The notes beneath the pieces are model-generated. The model was not told where the DNA came from. It saw nothing but the letters and a program-made list of their open reading frames with translations, and did no database searches. Source: Chaetoderma sp. LZ-2023a (lineage: Eukaryota > Mollusca > Caudofoveata > Chaetodermatida > Chaetodermatidae). From it: a DNA stretch of 64,000 nucleotides. Shown piece after piece: positions 1 to 38,664 of the stretch (positions are counted from its first letter, which is position 1; every line of letters begins with the position of its first letter). Both the position numbers and the translations under genes were made by a program. The stretch lies in NCBI GenBank assembly GCA_034401795.1, contig CM067374.1:97312860-97376859 (forward strand). The letters are read 5' to 3'.

Positions 1-1000
1 CTACAGCTGAAATCAGTCCTTCTTCGCCTTTTGCCACTGTGTCTTGTCCTCAGCCGAAATCCTTAGCTTCCTCAGGTCCATTCTTGACTTGAGTGTACCG
101 AGTCCTGCTTTCTTGATGTCACCTCGTAGCAGTATTATGCAATGACGTCCTCTCCTGGCTCTATTTGTTGGATTCGAGTAGGGCGAATTCCAAGGCTTTT
201 TGTGCTGGTGTGTCTTCTGACATCCTTGGCGCATGGCCAAATATGGACCATTTTTCCTGGACGACTTTGACAGACAGCGGCGACGTATTACACATCTTGT
301 ATAATGCATCGTTGGAAATTATGCTGTCTGGCCATCAATGTCCAGTGGTGGTGATTAGGTGTTTGCGGTGGCAGGCATCGAGTTTGTCTAGAGCTGCTCC
401 ATTGGAGATGCCCAGCTGTTACCGTTATACAGCATCAAGGATACGCAGGTTTCATTGTATAAACGTAGTCTTTTTATCAAGGGAATCTTAGATTTACGAA
501 TCCATAGCTTCCAGAAGGACTGGAAAACTATGTTCCCATGACGCAGCGTGCAGCAATGTCAGCAGTACTGCAAAGCAGTGAGCCCAGGATTTTACTTTTC
601 CTCCATGATTCGCCGCCAAAAAGCGGATCGTAGTTTTCTTTGGTTTCATGCTTTGTAGATAGGTATATGTGGGTGAACTCTGTTTTGGACTCATTCATAA
701 AGAGATTCTCAATTTTCTGTTTGCTTGCAGCTATTGGGAGAAGTTCGTCAAGGGGTTTCTTTTCCTCGTCCATGAAGTCCACGTCGTCGGCATATTCCAT
801 CTCTAGCGGCATGCCCAGTATTGGCACTGGAGGGTTGGGTCTTGTAGAATTTCCCTGCACTGATTTGTATGCAGTAGCAAGTAACAGGTGAAAAGCACAG
901 GGGATAGACAATCGCCTCTGGGGAGTCGATTGATGTCTCAAACTTTTCAGATTTCACTGTCTTGTAAATTCTACTCACAAATGCTTTACCAACAAGCATG
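1..1000 (-). pseudogene. Decayed, 5'-truncated LINE reverse transcriptase, 3' part
   Basis: Read on the minus strand this is the C-terminal half of a non-LTR retrotransposon reverse transcriptase. The fingers/palm begin near 990 (KAFVSRIYKTVKSEKFE), the catalytic YADD box lies at 783-794 in the context EYADDVDFMDE, and LGSLLCSTADI follows near 570-600. RLRLYNETCV and SLMLYNG (about 420-470) and a stretch ending KTQWQKAKKD near 13 complete the thumb and C-terminal region typical of jockey-supergroup LINEs. The reading frame shifts between the pre-YADD segment and the YADD segment and again near 490, and there is an in-frame stop, so it is dead. No sequence 5' of the palm is present, as expected for incomplete reverse transcription. 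The 3' tail is outside the window. Confidence 0.85.
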
Positions 1001-1390
1001 GATTATTAACAATCTGGCGTGTCTAATGACATTAATTATTCATAAGAAATTTCAGGCCAAATTTCCAATAGGCCTACATATTTGCAGATGCATATTGCTT
1101 AAGATATCAAATAAGCCCGACATGGATTTCCTACCTCATATCAGTCAAGTTGGTGCCTGTTGGTCATCTATTCCTTAACATGTACTGATTTGGACATGTT
1201 ATTCCTATTTTGCTAAATGTCTAAAATCAAACATCTTTGCGATATTGACGCTAAATTACCATTTTGCATTAATCAGTTCCAACAATGCCCGTTTTAAGGC
1301 AGTGTTGATAGAGCCGGGTGATGATGATTAAAATCTAGATATCTGAGGGCATCTCACGCATATTTGTTGATAATTATGGACATTTATGAA
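1001..1390. other. Unassigned non-coding stretch
   Basis: No domain, RNA gene or clear repeat was recognised here. It separates the LINE fragment from the foldback element to the right. Confidence 0.4.
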
Positions 1391-1732
1391 GGCTCAAAAT
1401 TTTGGTCTGGAGACTTCAGTTTCCTTAGGCACCCCATACCAGCACAGACGCGCACGCACACGCGTGCAAGCACGCTCACATGCAAACACCCACGAATACA
1501 CACGCATGCACGCACATCTTACTCCGGCCCTAACTGTCCATGTAACCTGTCAACTGTGGCCACTAATCGGTATGTGCCTTTCCAGAGTAACGTCATATGA
1601 CGTCATAAACAGCTAAGCGACGTGTACGTCATAAATAATTATATACGGCGTGTGTGCGTGAGTATGCGTGCGTGTGTGTGCTGGGTGCGGGGTGCCTAAG
1701 AAAACCGAAGTCTCCAGACCAAAATTTTGAGC
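1391..1732. mobile_element. Foldback MITE with about 44-bp terminal inverted repeats
   Basis: The left end, starting GGCTCAAAATTTTGGTCTGG, is the reverse complement of the right end at about 1689-1732 over roughly 44 bases with very few differences. The interior is CA-rich on the left (1443-1510) and GT-rich on the right (1650-1680), so the whole 342-bp unit can fold into one long hairpin. There is no coding capacity. The family is unknown; the short length and long inverted ends fit a non-autonomous DNA transposon. Confidence 0.8.
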
Positions 1733-1744
1733 ATTCCTAAATGT

Positions 1745-1975
1745 CTATAAGCCCGTCTTTAACTCTTAATAGTCCGACACGTTGGAGGAATTGCATGTCT
1801 CTACTATTTAATAAACATATTGTCCATAAGCAGCAACAGCACCCAATCAAATTAGTTTCAAAATATTCAATAGCTTACCTGTATTGTAGAGAGCGATCGA
1901 TCTCAAAACGAGCCCGCTGTAGGTGGAGCTTAGCTAAAGATGGGTGGGGCATAGCTAAAAATGGAAAGGCCCATT
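1745..1975 (-). mobile_element. CRE-hairpin MITE, partial reverse copy
   Basis: This is a reverse-oriented partial copy of the family described at 21323-21678. It keeps the central arm CAAATTAGTTTCAAAATATT, the GATCGATC box and the 'gtggggcatagct' end, but lacks the CRE-rich half. Confidence 0.7.
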
Positions 1976-2178
1976 GTCTGAACGATGCTCTCGTCAACCT
2001 GATTTCCAAAGTGGACGGACACTACCGATACGATACGATTTTATTACACCCAGGTCATTTGTACAATGATATATGGGGAGGATATATAACATTACTCGTG
2101 TGGAAGAGGCATTACACAGATCATTATCAACAGTAGATATCATACGGTTGTTGTTCTCATGGTCGTAATAGTCGTCAT

Positions 2179-2182
2179 TGTT

Positions 2183-2218
<36 letters not shown>
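2179..2218. repeat. (GTT)n microsatellite
   Basis: About 13 near-perfect GTT units lie about 90 bp upstream of the first recognised exon. Confidence 0.95.
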
Positions 2219-2308
2219 CCATTCTTTTCACTTGCTTCTAAAACATACAGACGTTAGCAATACAAACAATGTTGACTGGTACATGAAATTGTAACATTAA
2301 TTTCATAG

Positions 2309-27304
<24,996 letters not shown>

Positions 27305-27397
27305 TCACAGCTGGTGAGGAACGAGTGCGCTCAGCAAGCAGAGATCACCCAGGAAATACCCACAGTACTAATATTCAACGATAATATGGTGTTTAGC

Positions 27398-27640
27398 TTT
27401 TTAACCCTTTAACCCCCGAATTTGTTTAAGAAAATATCAATTTTCTCAGGAAATGTCAGTTTGCAAACCAAGAGAAGACTATTTTTGACAATTTTACCAC
27501 TGGTTATCGAGCCAGTCATTCATTCCAGTGATAAATTTTCAAAAATAACCTTCTATTGGTCTGCAAATGGGCACTTCTCAAGACCACTACAGAAGCCTGT
27601 TTTGGCTGATATGAGTGTTAAAGCGTTAACACATGCTTTC
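27398..27640. mobile_element. Foldback element, family 2, copy 2
   Basis: A relative of 7192-7440 in opposite orientation (GCAAACCAAGAGAAGACTAT, GGTTATCGAGCCAGTCATTC, GGCTGATATGAGTGTTAAAG). It lies about 100 bp after the stop codon and so may be within the 3' UTR of the NRF-6-like gene. Confidence 0.75.
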
Positions 27641-27722
27641 TTCTAGGCAGTCTTTCCGGGATTGGAATGTGGGAGACACTAGCGATTTTAAGAATTTTGA
27701 TTGTAGCATTCAACAATAGTTT

Positions 27723-27778
27723 AATGAATATAGAAATAATAAGAATAATTCATTATTCTTATTATTTCTATATTCATT
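27723..27778. repeat. Perfect 27-bp inverted repeat with 2-bp loop
   Basis: The arm AATGAATATAGAAATAATAA (first 20 bases) is exactly mirrored; imperfect pairing continues outwards (CAATAG...CTATTG). Confidence 0.9.
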
Positions 27779-27860
27779 GAGCTATTGAACTTTATATCTG
27801 TAATATTGGTCTCGAACTGGAAGATGAACAGATGTAATGTCAAGGACGTACTAAGTACTA

Positions 27861-27866
27861 AATAAA
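27861..27866 (+). terminator. Candidate polyadenylation signal AATAAA
   Basis: The first clear AATAAA after the stop codon of the NRF-6-like gene, 560 bp downstream. Position only; weak support. Confidence 0.35.
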
Positions 27867-28133
27867 TTCATATATTGTTGGTTAATTATGCATTTGCTGA
27901 TACGAAATAATTACCTATATTTACTTCCCTCCCCTAGGCATTCTAACACGTGTATCCATTTATTATCACTCTATTATTACACTACATTATATAAATGAGA
28001 TTCCATTACAGATCCTTGTCATTGTCATATTACAATATCACGGCTGTAATCATATTCACATTGCATGCTTCCTACATAGATTTCCCCTACCCCATAGAGA
28101 GAACGAGAGAGAAAGCGCGGGAGTGGGATGGGG

Positions 28134-28134
<1 letters not shown>

Positions 28135-28176
<42 letters not shown>

Positions 28177-28225
28177 AGGGAGGGAGGGGTGGGTGGTGGG
28201 CGGGGTGGGTGGGGGGTGGGGGGAG
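28135..28225. repeat. (GA)n / GGGT tract
   Basis: A GA dinucleotide run followed by GGGAGG and GGGTGG blocks. Confidence 0.9.
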
Positions 28226-28317
28226 TTTGCCCAAACTATAAGAAATGGAAATGTAAACATCCTTATTTCCGGGTTCTTCAGACGTATAAGTATATGCATC
28301 AGTCACCTATTAGTCGT

Positions 28318-28392
28318 CTAATTTATTTTGAAATTAATTTGACTGAAGGCTGTTTCCACACTAGGCATCAACAACACCCAGTAGTAAACTAA
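28318..28392. mobile_element. CRE-hairpin MITE, hairpin fragment
   Basis: The arm TTTTGAAATTAATTTGACTG and a loop with GCATCAACAACACCCAG are left. This is the most rightward copy found. Confidence 0.45.
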
Positions 28393-28588
28393 ACCAACAT
28401 AACTAGGATATCTATTCCAGATTTATCTTTATGACTTAAAAGACAACGGTCCTGCTTATCTGTCTGTCAATTTAAGCGTCTGTCCGTTTGTACATCTGAA
28501 GTCTAAGCGCTACCCACTGAGTCCCAAAATCCCGAATTTAGCATATCAATTTAAACGTACACGGTCAGATATAACCAGATATAATTCG

Positions 28589-28591
<3 letters not shown>

Positions 28592-28619
<28 letters not shown>

Positions 28620-28645
28620 TATCATCATCATCATCATCATCATCA
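28592..28645. repeat. (ATC)n microsatellite
   Basis: About 17 ATC/TCA units with one interruption. Confidence 0.95.
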
Positions 28646-28859
28646 ATTTCGACTCTTGAGGCCTGTGAAGGCCTTTTGTCGGTGGGACACTTTATGATCT
28701 ACGCAGGGAATTTTCTTCATTCCGGTTCTGGCAGGATAGGGGTTTCAATAAACTACATATTTACAGTACGGGGTTTTTTATCTACACAATTTACGTGGGA
28801 CCAAGATTTTGCTACTTTACTATGTACTAATGTTTCCGCGCCATCAGAACTTACGAGTT

Positions 28860-29130
28860 GCACACGATAGGGTAGTCACTACCAAAATTGTGTTGTCCGG
28901 GTATGAGACTAGTGCATGTATATGCACCAAATTTAACACGAAACAATGTGTGTAACAATGTTGGATGATGTGCAACACAATGGGACATGGTTACAATACA
29001 TTACTATGTACAGATTTTGGTGGGGCAGACCCAACCATTTGGGAGTTTGCTGCGATCCATAGATCACACACAATAGGGCAATCCCTACCAGGATTTGATC
29101 TCAGGTCTGCTTTACTATGGATCACACACA

Positions 29131-29173
<43 letters not shown>

Positions 29174-29515
29174 GCACACACACACACATAGGGCAGTGCC
29201 TAGCAACTTGTGCTCTCCAGGTATGGTATTGGTAGATGCACCGAAATAACAGGAACAATGGGTAGTGCTGAGTAGATTTGTCACTAAATTTACAGACAGA
29301 ACTTGTTGATACAAAAGTAGCACTGTGGCAGCAGCATCTTTAAGTCCATTGGCCTTATACAATAGGGCAGTCCCTATCAGGTTAAATCTCCGGATTTGGT
29401 ACAGCTGTTGTATGTTCAGACGGTGTGCAAGGTAACTTTCTTACTTATTTCTGTGAACCGTATGCATGCTACGTGGTCGTGCAATAGGGCAGTCCCTACC
29501 AGAACAACCAGCAGT
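28860..29515. repeat. Diverged repeat with 'atagggcagtccctaccag' core
   Basis: The core ATAGGGCAGTCCCTACCAG, itself partly palindromic, occurs in five variants near 28867, 29072, 29189, 29362 and 29484, each followed by related sequence (GATTTGATCTC, GGTTAAATCTC). A (CGCA)n run (29129-29178) lies inside one unit. It looks like an old, irregular tandem repeat; no family recognised. Confidence 0.55.
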
Positions 29516-29829
29516 GATTTTTAATGGGCAGTAGAGCTTTCTAGCGGGTCATGAATGTCTATGATGTATAGGTGATGTGACCAGAATCTATCGAGGCTGC
29601 TTTAAAAGCAGTTTAGCGTAGGCGCTTGGACCACGTCCTCGCTGAGTGAGTTCCAATAATTATTTTGGAGTGTTAGTTTCGAATACTTTAACATCAACAC
29701 CGCACACCTCGAACATCTCTAACAAAGCCAGACAGAAAATAGTCATCCTGTCATCGTATGGTTAAGTAACGGGAATGACTCACACAAAGGTAAGACAGTC
29801 TAAGACACGATTTGCCCTCTGAGCATGCG

Positions 29830-32135
29830 CCGGGCAACTATAATGTCCCGTAATGGACAGGTGTTCTTTGATAGAGTGGGACACGGCACGCTCGCGTGAT
29901 GCAGACGACTGAGTGGACACTTTTAGGTTGTATATATAAACTTTGCACGAATTCTTCCTCGAAATAATGCCCATGATCACAAACGTTTCCGGGGATGTTT
30001 GGTACCATTATAAAGCCTGGAGATTCTGCTTCCTCGTGATGACAACGGCGACCCCCGACTTCCGGAATCATTGTGTATACTCGGAAAAAGATAGTACAGA
30101 GTACTACCCTGCCATTCAACAGCTGACGCCTGCTGGACGCTACTGAGGCTGGCGCCTCTGTATAGTCGTTCGCCGATTGGCTGGAGCTGTTGTAAAAAAG
30201 CCAGACATTCGTCAAGAGATAATGCGATGCAGAGGAGAGAGTATAAAAGCCGCTGGCACTGTGACTTAAAACACAGTGACACCTATGCAGGTTTTGTGCT
30301 GATGCCTCACCAACGACCCAGGTCAACAATAATTGTTCCGCTTCTCTCCTCTGGTACCTGACAGAGAAAGCACAATGGAACTTAAACCGCTCAGACTGGG
30401 ATGTCATTTACATAATCGACAGCACCACAACCTCATTTTTGAAGGGCCGCTAAGTAACAGCAGCCTAATAACAGTCTAAATTCTTCTGTTTTCAGAAACT
30501 TCCACTGTTCTTGTGCTACTCAAAAAAATTCGTAAATGCTGTCTCCTGACACGAAAGAGAAGAGGACCTCAACTCCACCGATGCTGAACCTGCTGGTTGT
30601 TCTCATGCGCTGTAACATTGCCTAGAAACAGCACTGCCACCACCGCTTGCTGCAAAAGAACTCAGGGAACATTAGTTAAGTACTAGCCTCTGACCGAGTA
30701 TGCCTCTTGCCACTTTGCACCGTCTTATTCTGAAGGACACGTTTTCCGCGACTGAAGAACATTTTTGGGAAAGCCAACTTCTACCATGCTACATCCCCCC
30801 CCCCTCTCCCTCTCCCTCTCTCTCTCTTACTTCAGACCAAAAACATCTCATGAGAAAGTACTCCACCATGCCGCTCTCGCGACAAGATCGTGTGAAAACC
30901 AGACTCCCCCCTGTTGTTTCTTGTGACCGCCTCTCCGCGAGGAGCCAATGAAGGCCACAATCGCAAAACCTAGACCCCCACAATCGTTGGACATTTTTCC
31001 TCTCCTGGCTGTGACTTTCTACCGCACTTCTAGGACTTGAACTGTACATGTTAAATCTTAAATGTATGCACTAATCTAGTTCTCTAGTCTTTACAGATTC
31101 CTAGATATGTCACCTTAAGTGCCATTTATCATTTCCACTGCTTTTTAGCAGTCGTTCCATCTTTTGCAACGCTCTAAAAGTGTTCGGCCGTCTTAGCAAT
31201 AACTTGCTGACGACGATCTCACACTCCACTCAGCATGAAGACAAATGCTAACGTAGTAGTGGCGTCGCTTTTTAATTCGAATAATCTTAAGTACTAATAA
31301 GGATGCTCACCCTTTTTGCTGCGTCTCTAAGCAGATGACGCCCTCAGCCCTTCACAGAGCATAAAGAAATTTAATTAATGCTGTGATCGAAGATGCGTTA
31401 TTTCGGCACCCCCCCCCCCTCCCCACTTGCATAAAGGCTACTTCTGCTTGTTTTGTAGGTCCCCCACATTTCACTTGGACCACCCTCAAATAATGAAAAG
31501 TCGTCAGTGGATGCTTCTGATGCTTTTCCCCTGTTCAGCTCCCATTCAAGCTCCCGCAATTTGCACGTGTCTTCGACACTTCGATCTGCGCTGCTTTGGC
31601 TTGGCTGTGAGCTGCTTTGAGCAGGAAATATTGTTAGGATTAGGAAAACTGATCCCCTCGGTTTGCCATGTTTTGCAGATCGCCTTACCAGCGCCTGAAA
31701 ACCTCGTCTCTGACTCCCCGCACCATAGTTAATGACTTCACCATCATGCTATCTCCTCATGTCACGTAAGACCGCTACCCACGGACGCCTCCCGTTCTAG
31801 GCTTCGATAATCCCACCATCCTTTCGACCACTCCAATGGGTCTTATGACCCTTCTCTTTCTTATAGAGGTGTTGTCTCCTAAGTTTCACACCACTCACTA
31901 AGACGCACTAGTCGCATCCCCCTAGGACAAAATAGACACTGTGGTTTAATCTTCTCTTTTGACTAGCGAACCTTTTTTAGACCACTTGGCTGGCAGTCAG
32001 GATAAAGCAACGCCCAATTGCTGGAAATATGTCCTCCAACCTACACATATTTCCTCATGATTGGTGAGCCGTTTTCCTAAGATTGTTAGCTCCTTTGTCA
32101 CTATACTCATTACACTTCGCTACTTGTTTATCAGT
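29830..32135 (+). other. Possible older LTR-like fossil sequence
   Basis: At 30170-30260 there is a reverse CCAAT box (GATTGGCTGGAGC) and a TATA box (GAGTATAAAAGCCG) spaced as in the LTR promoters further right. The rest has no recognisable coding region and ends exactly where the next LTR relative begins. This is inference from promoter layout, not from long similarity. Confidence 0.3.
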
Positions 32136-33703
32136 GTAGCACAGATCGACCGGACGGGTACTGACTGTCCCAGCTAAACTGGGTATGGGACGGCTGTTTC
32201 AGATTCGCTCCATGCACGCACCACCTCCCCCCCCCCCACACCCCGAGTAGGATGGTATGCGTATATAAGCCCTATGAGAGGTTTTCGTTAAAAACGGGTA
32301 AGTCCGTTAGAACGTGTGGTGCGCACGTGCATGCGTCAGAGCTTCCCTGACAACACGTGTCAGAATTGGGAGAAAGTGTATGCCTATAGTGTACCGAGTC
32401 TGTACTTGTAATTTCTTCAGATTATATTGTTCTCGTTGTTCTTGGTACCGATCAGGACCGGAATGAAACGAGGATCATAGAACTTTTTACCATTTTAAAA
32501 TCGGACCAGAAATGGCGGAGTTATCAACAAAACTCCCGTTAAATTATTTACAAAATATTGCTTTGGACGTCGTAATCGCGTGCATGTATTAACTGAAGGA
32601 GGAATGTGCTGTGCACGTGATAGCCACGCCACCACCTCAGACGGCACGCTGATTGGATACTGCTCAGCCACGTCACGGGTAGTATAAAAGGGACGAAAAA
32701 TTGAAGATCGAGAGCATCATCAGCATGGAGCCTGACACATAACGGGGACTGCTGGATCAGCGCGGGCTAGATGTGTGAAACTGCAAGCCGACGGTGATTC
32801 CATCGATCATCATCGTGGTGCCATTCGGATTTGAGTTCACCCGCGCTGGTAAGCAGTTTTCAACTTCCAGCGATACATCAATTTTGGATAACTAAAGTAA
32901 TAGCACCCGCATCCTGACTTTTCTGAGGGAGCTTCTCCGCGGATGCAGGCCCAATGTAATTCTATGGAATGTAGAGCTGATGGTGATTCTTGGTGGATGA
33001 CTCGTCGGATCTGCCGACCATGCTGAAAAGAGGATTCAAACTTCCACGCTGCATGTCGCGAGTGATAATTAACTTTTAGACCACAGTCTAGTGGGACTTT
33101 GCTTGGTGCGCTGCAAGATCTGTGCGACGTATTCCACACCATGTGCCAGTTATTGTACATGCATAATTAATCATAACAGTAGCCCTCTCTGTTAACGGGC
33201 CACTTCCAGCTTTCATACCGCCGTCGCCGGACAGAAACTTTACAACAAACTGTTTAAATCATGTAACAGTTGAAAGACTATCTAATGGACATCCTATCCG
33301 TTCTTCTTCACCATCATCAGAGTGTGCCATATCAACCTGCCTGCGGAAACCTGCCTGCAGAACCTGCTTGCGGAAACCCTGCTTGTGGAGACCTGTTTGC
33401 GGATATCTTCCCTGCACTAAAGATCATACCATCTCGTGATATTTTAATGTTAGCGCATCAATTTCAGTGACTAATGAGCTTTCACCGTACCAATGACCAA
33501 TAGGTACTCAAGTAACTATACTATGAACTATTTCCGTATATGGTACTGATGACTAATAGGTACCTTACCAGTCCTAAGACTGCATTTTTATATTTTCTGT
33601 TTCTTACTGTGAATATTATCTTTATTTACTGTTGGTGCTCGGACTAGCAGCACCATATGGTCCAATGACCTGTTATATATATTGTTCTGACCATATTAGT
33701 TAG
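32136..33703 (+). mobile_element. Diverged LTR relative, 5' part (fossil)
   Basis: It starts TGTAGCACAGATCGACCGGA, close to the LTR start at 33704 and 59409. It keeps the same order of landmarks: GGGTAC...CAGC, CGTATATAAG, GTGTACCGAG, AAATCGG, GCTGATTGG, AGTATAAAAGGG and GGTGGATGAC..CGGATCTGCC. It is clearly older than the other LTRs, with much substitution. It breaks off where the LTR fragment at 33704 begins. Confidence 0.65.
32683..32690 (+). promoter_or_regulatory. TATA box of the diverged LTR
   Basis: TATAAAAG about 550 bp from the LTR start, preceded by CACGTCACGGGTAG and a reverse CCAAT box, as in the younger LTRs. Confidence 0.6.
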
Positions 33704-34418
33704 TGTAGTTCGGATCGACCGGGCGGGTACCGGTCGTGCCAGCCAAGCTGGGTACACGCCACCTGTCCTTGATTCGTTCCCTGAACACACACCCCTGGGT
33801 AGAGCCATAAGCGTATATGGGCCCATGAGAGAGATCGCGTTATAAAAACGGCTAAGTTCGTTAAAATGCATAGTGCACATGCGCACGCTTAGATGCTATT
33901 TTTTGACAGAGCACATAGTTTACGACCAAGATGGGATGATGCTTTTAGTGTACCGAGATGGTACCATGTAATCCTTTTTAATTACCTGTTCCCGCCGAAT
34001 CTGGCATTAATCAAGACCAGAATTCGACCGGCTTTCCAAATCTGTAAACCATTTCAATATTGCCATGACATCAGAACCACGTGGACGCAGAACTTCTAGA
34101 ATGTTCTAGAACATTCAACTGCATTACTATTAGCTACGCGCTGATTGGCTGTTGCTCGACCGATGATTGGTTGGAGCCTGTGCCTGTAACGTCACGAGTA
34201 GTATAAAAGGAGACGAGATCCAGAGTTCGAGAGCATCCTCGGCCAGAGGCCGAATAGGTTGGACCTGTACCAGCTACTATCGTCTCGACCGGCAATACAC
34301 AGATCACTTCGCTTTCTGTCGGTTTGTCTCCCAGAGCTAGCAGTAATCCAACCCACCATGCTAAAGCAATTTGTAACTCCCGTTACTTGCGGGAGCACTT
34401 TGGAACTTTTTAGTTATT
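33704..34418 (+). mobile_element. LTR fragment (first ~715 bp) of the giant-LTR gypsy element
   Basis: It begins TGTAGTTCGGATCGACCGGG and follows the LTR at 42504 closely up to the sequence GGAACTTTTTAGTTATT, where it changes abruptly into the post-pol region of the same element. It carries its own TATA box at 34202. Confidence 0.8.
34202..34209 (+). promoter_or_regulatory. TATA box in the LTR fragment
   Basis: TATAAAAG following GTAACGTCACGAGTAG. Confidence 0.6.
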
Positions 34419-35956
34419 GACACCCTCTCCCAGAGTCCCACCCCCGCCATCACTCCAATTCGCGTCTCTCATCTATACACCAAGTTCGGACATCACCGGC
34501 CCAGTCCATTTCACACTCCACTTGTTGTCTGTTGACCATCAATCTTCAGATATGAGAGAGACTGTTGCAAGAGAGGAGGTGGCATCCTGCACCACACCAA
34601 CCAACATTACACCCATGGTGGGCAGGGAAGCAGCCTGTTCAGCAAACTCTTGGCTCGAATTTTCCTGATGTCTGAAAATTATGACAGGACACCAACCGTC
34701 GTGTAATGGGAGATGACCACATCCCCCTATCCAAAGGCCACCCCCATCCATTTGGCCTACCATACTCCCCCGTGAGCAGTCAGGACACCACATCACAGAC
34801 AGAACGTCATCACATACAGAACACACTGCCCTCAAGGGTGGATACTTCAATTCGTCATGGCGCGTACATCACATACATACTCGGTTATACTCAGCCTAGC
34901 AGAGACATTCAACATCGGCAACAACGTCATTTAGCAGCACCTACCAGTATCAATTAATTCCCGATAGAGACATAAAAATTCCTGCAACAGTTCCACCCGC
35001 ACAAGATGCCCGAGAAATAATATCTCCCGCAAACCTCCACCTCCCGCAATAACAACAGACTTGGCGTTCCCCAGCGTGGAAAAACTAGAATGCGCCCACT
35101 TCGCTTTTAACATTGGCATCATACAGCCGCCTGGACATCCCGACAACAACCTTATCATCAACAAACAACAGCCGACTAATCTCCCACACACACCTTCTTA
35201 CCCAGTTATGGGAGAACTGATCATATGGATATAAGGATTGCACTATAGCCATCTACAGTATGCATCACGGGAGGAACGTTTGTCCAACGTGTCTCCCCCT
35301 CATTTTTCCCTGACGTCGTACAGAAACAGCCAAAATCTACATACTTCATCTACACGTATTAACAGTCAATATTATTAAGAAAGCACGATGCCCGCTTTGT
35401 CGTCAGTCATGCGTAGGATTTTGATACCGAAAAGTTGAATTCGAATTGGATTGATCAAAGTTACGAGAGCATCCGACAGGTCATCTGTGCTCTAAAGTAA
35501 CTCTGTCCAGCCCACGGGCTCGGCCATTACAGAGTGAACTACCCTCAAGGTTCGATAAAGTTGACAGCACGCCGCAAGCTAGTTCTACCCATTGAGGGGA
35601 ATGCTTGGCAGCCCTCCCGCTCGGAAAACACAGCTAACTTGTCGGGATCAGTAACATTGATTTGCCGCCGGAATAGATCTGTTTAAACCACACATCGAAT
35701 TACTTACAACTTTACTGTTATATTTTTGATTAAGAACACAACTGCTCTACCGCGCTACAAATCATTAGTGCACGGGCCGGTAAAGCGGCATAAAAAATCT
35801 AACAGTATAATAACAAGGAGAATTTCACAAATTCTCTTCCCGGTGTTCCAGTCTATAATCAACACGGGCTGAGATCTACCTATTACAAACATATACCAAG
35901 ACCAATGTTTAAGAACTCGCGCAAATAAGGGACATTATATTATAAAGATTCATGAT

Positions 35957-37868
<1,912 letters not shown>

Positions 37869-38444
37869 CCATATCTCGCATCTACAACAGACTACACCTC
37901 AGCAACAGTATTTTGGCCATCGCCATAAACAGGACATCTGTTTCTGATCAACCACGTGCTTTTAGAATCTACGTGACATTTACTGATATTTCCAGTAAAT
38001 TGGATCAAATGCTTTAAACACAAGAGCCGCCCAAATACGCGACTACCACAGCGTGATGGAGGAGTGGCGAGGGCGAGTCGGGGTAATTACCACTGACGTC
38101 ACCAGGCTTCCACACACCCCATCGGCGCTCCAGCCTAAAATTAAAACAGGCAAGTTTATAAGCATCCAATCTGAAAAACCGCCTCATGCTCATTAAAAGG
38201 TGAGGCTCCTCAGGGAAAAAGTAGTACCTCGTTTTTATGTTGATCAGAGGCTGTTAAATGTGCTAAATTAAGACAAGGTTAACGAGCCATTCCTCCTATA
38301 ATTAAAAGTGCTCCCTTTATACGGGAATAATTAATCCCTTGACGTCTAGAGTGGGAAAAAGAAACTTTCCATATAGGGCTGACCGAATCACCTGTTAAAG
38401 ACTTCCAGGTGTGGTCATCCGCTGCCTATGACGTCACCAAATAG

Positions 38445-38452
38445 TATAAAAG
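38445..38452 (+). promoter_or_regulatory. TATA box ahead of the accessory coding region, unit 1
   Basis: TATAAAAG after TATGACGTCACCAAATAG. It lies about 220 bp before the first ATG of the accessory region and is retained in the second copy at 56124. Confidence 0.55.
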
Positions 38453-38664
38453 GAGAAAGCGCGCTCTGAAACTTCGTCTTCCCGTAAAAAGTCGACACCA
38501 GGGAAAAACAGATAGCATTAGGCTTCTTTCGTGTCGAAAACCAAATTATGCTATTTTTATTATTAGTTCATTATTATACTTGGCCTGGAAAGTTAACAAA
38601 ATGAAGAGATAGGGCATTAGGCTTTGAATAAGGTTCCCGCAGCCACCTACTATGCGGGAACGAG

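Noticed and set aside
29838-30407. 189-codon minus-strand frame
   Set aside because: No domain recognised; it overlaps an LTR-like promoter region read on the other strand, and its composition is unremarkable.
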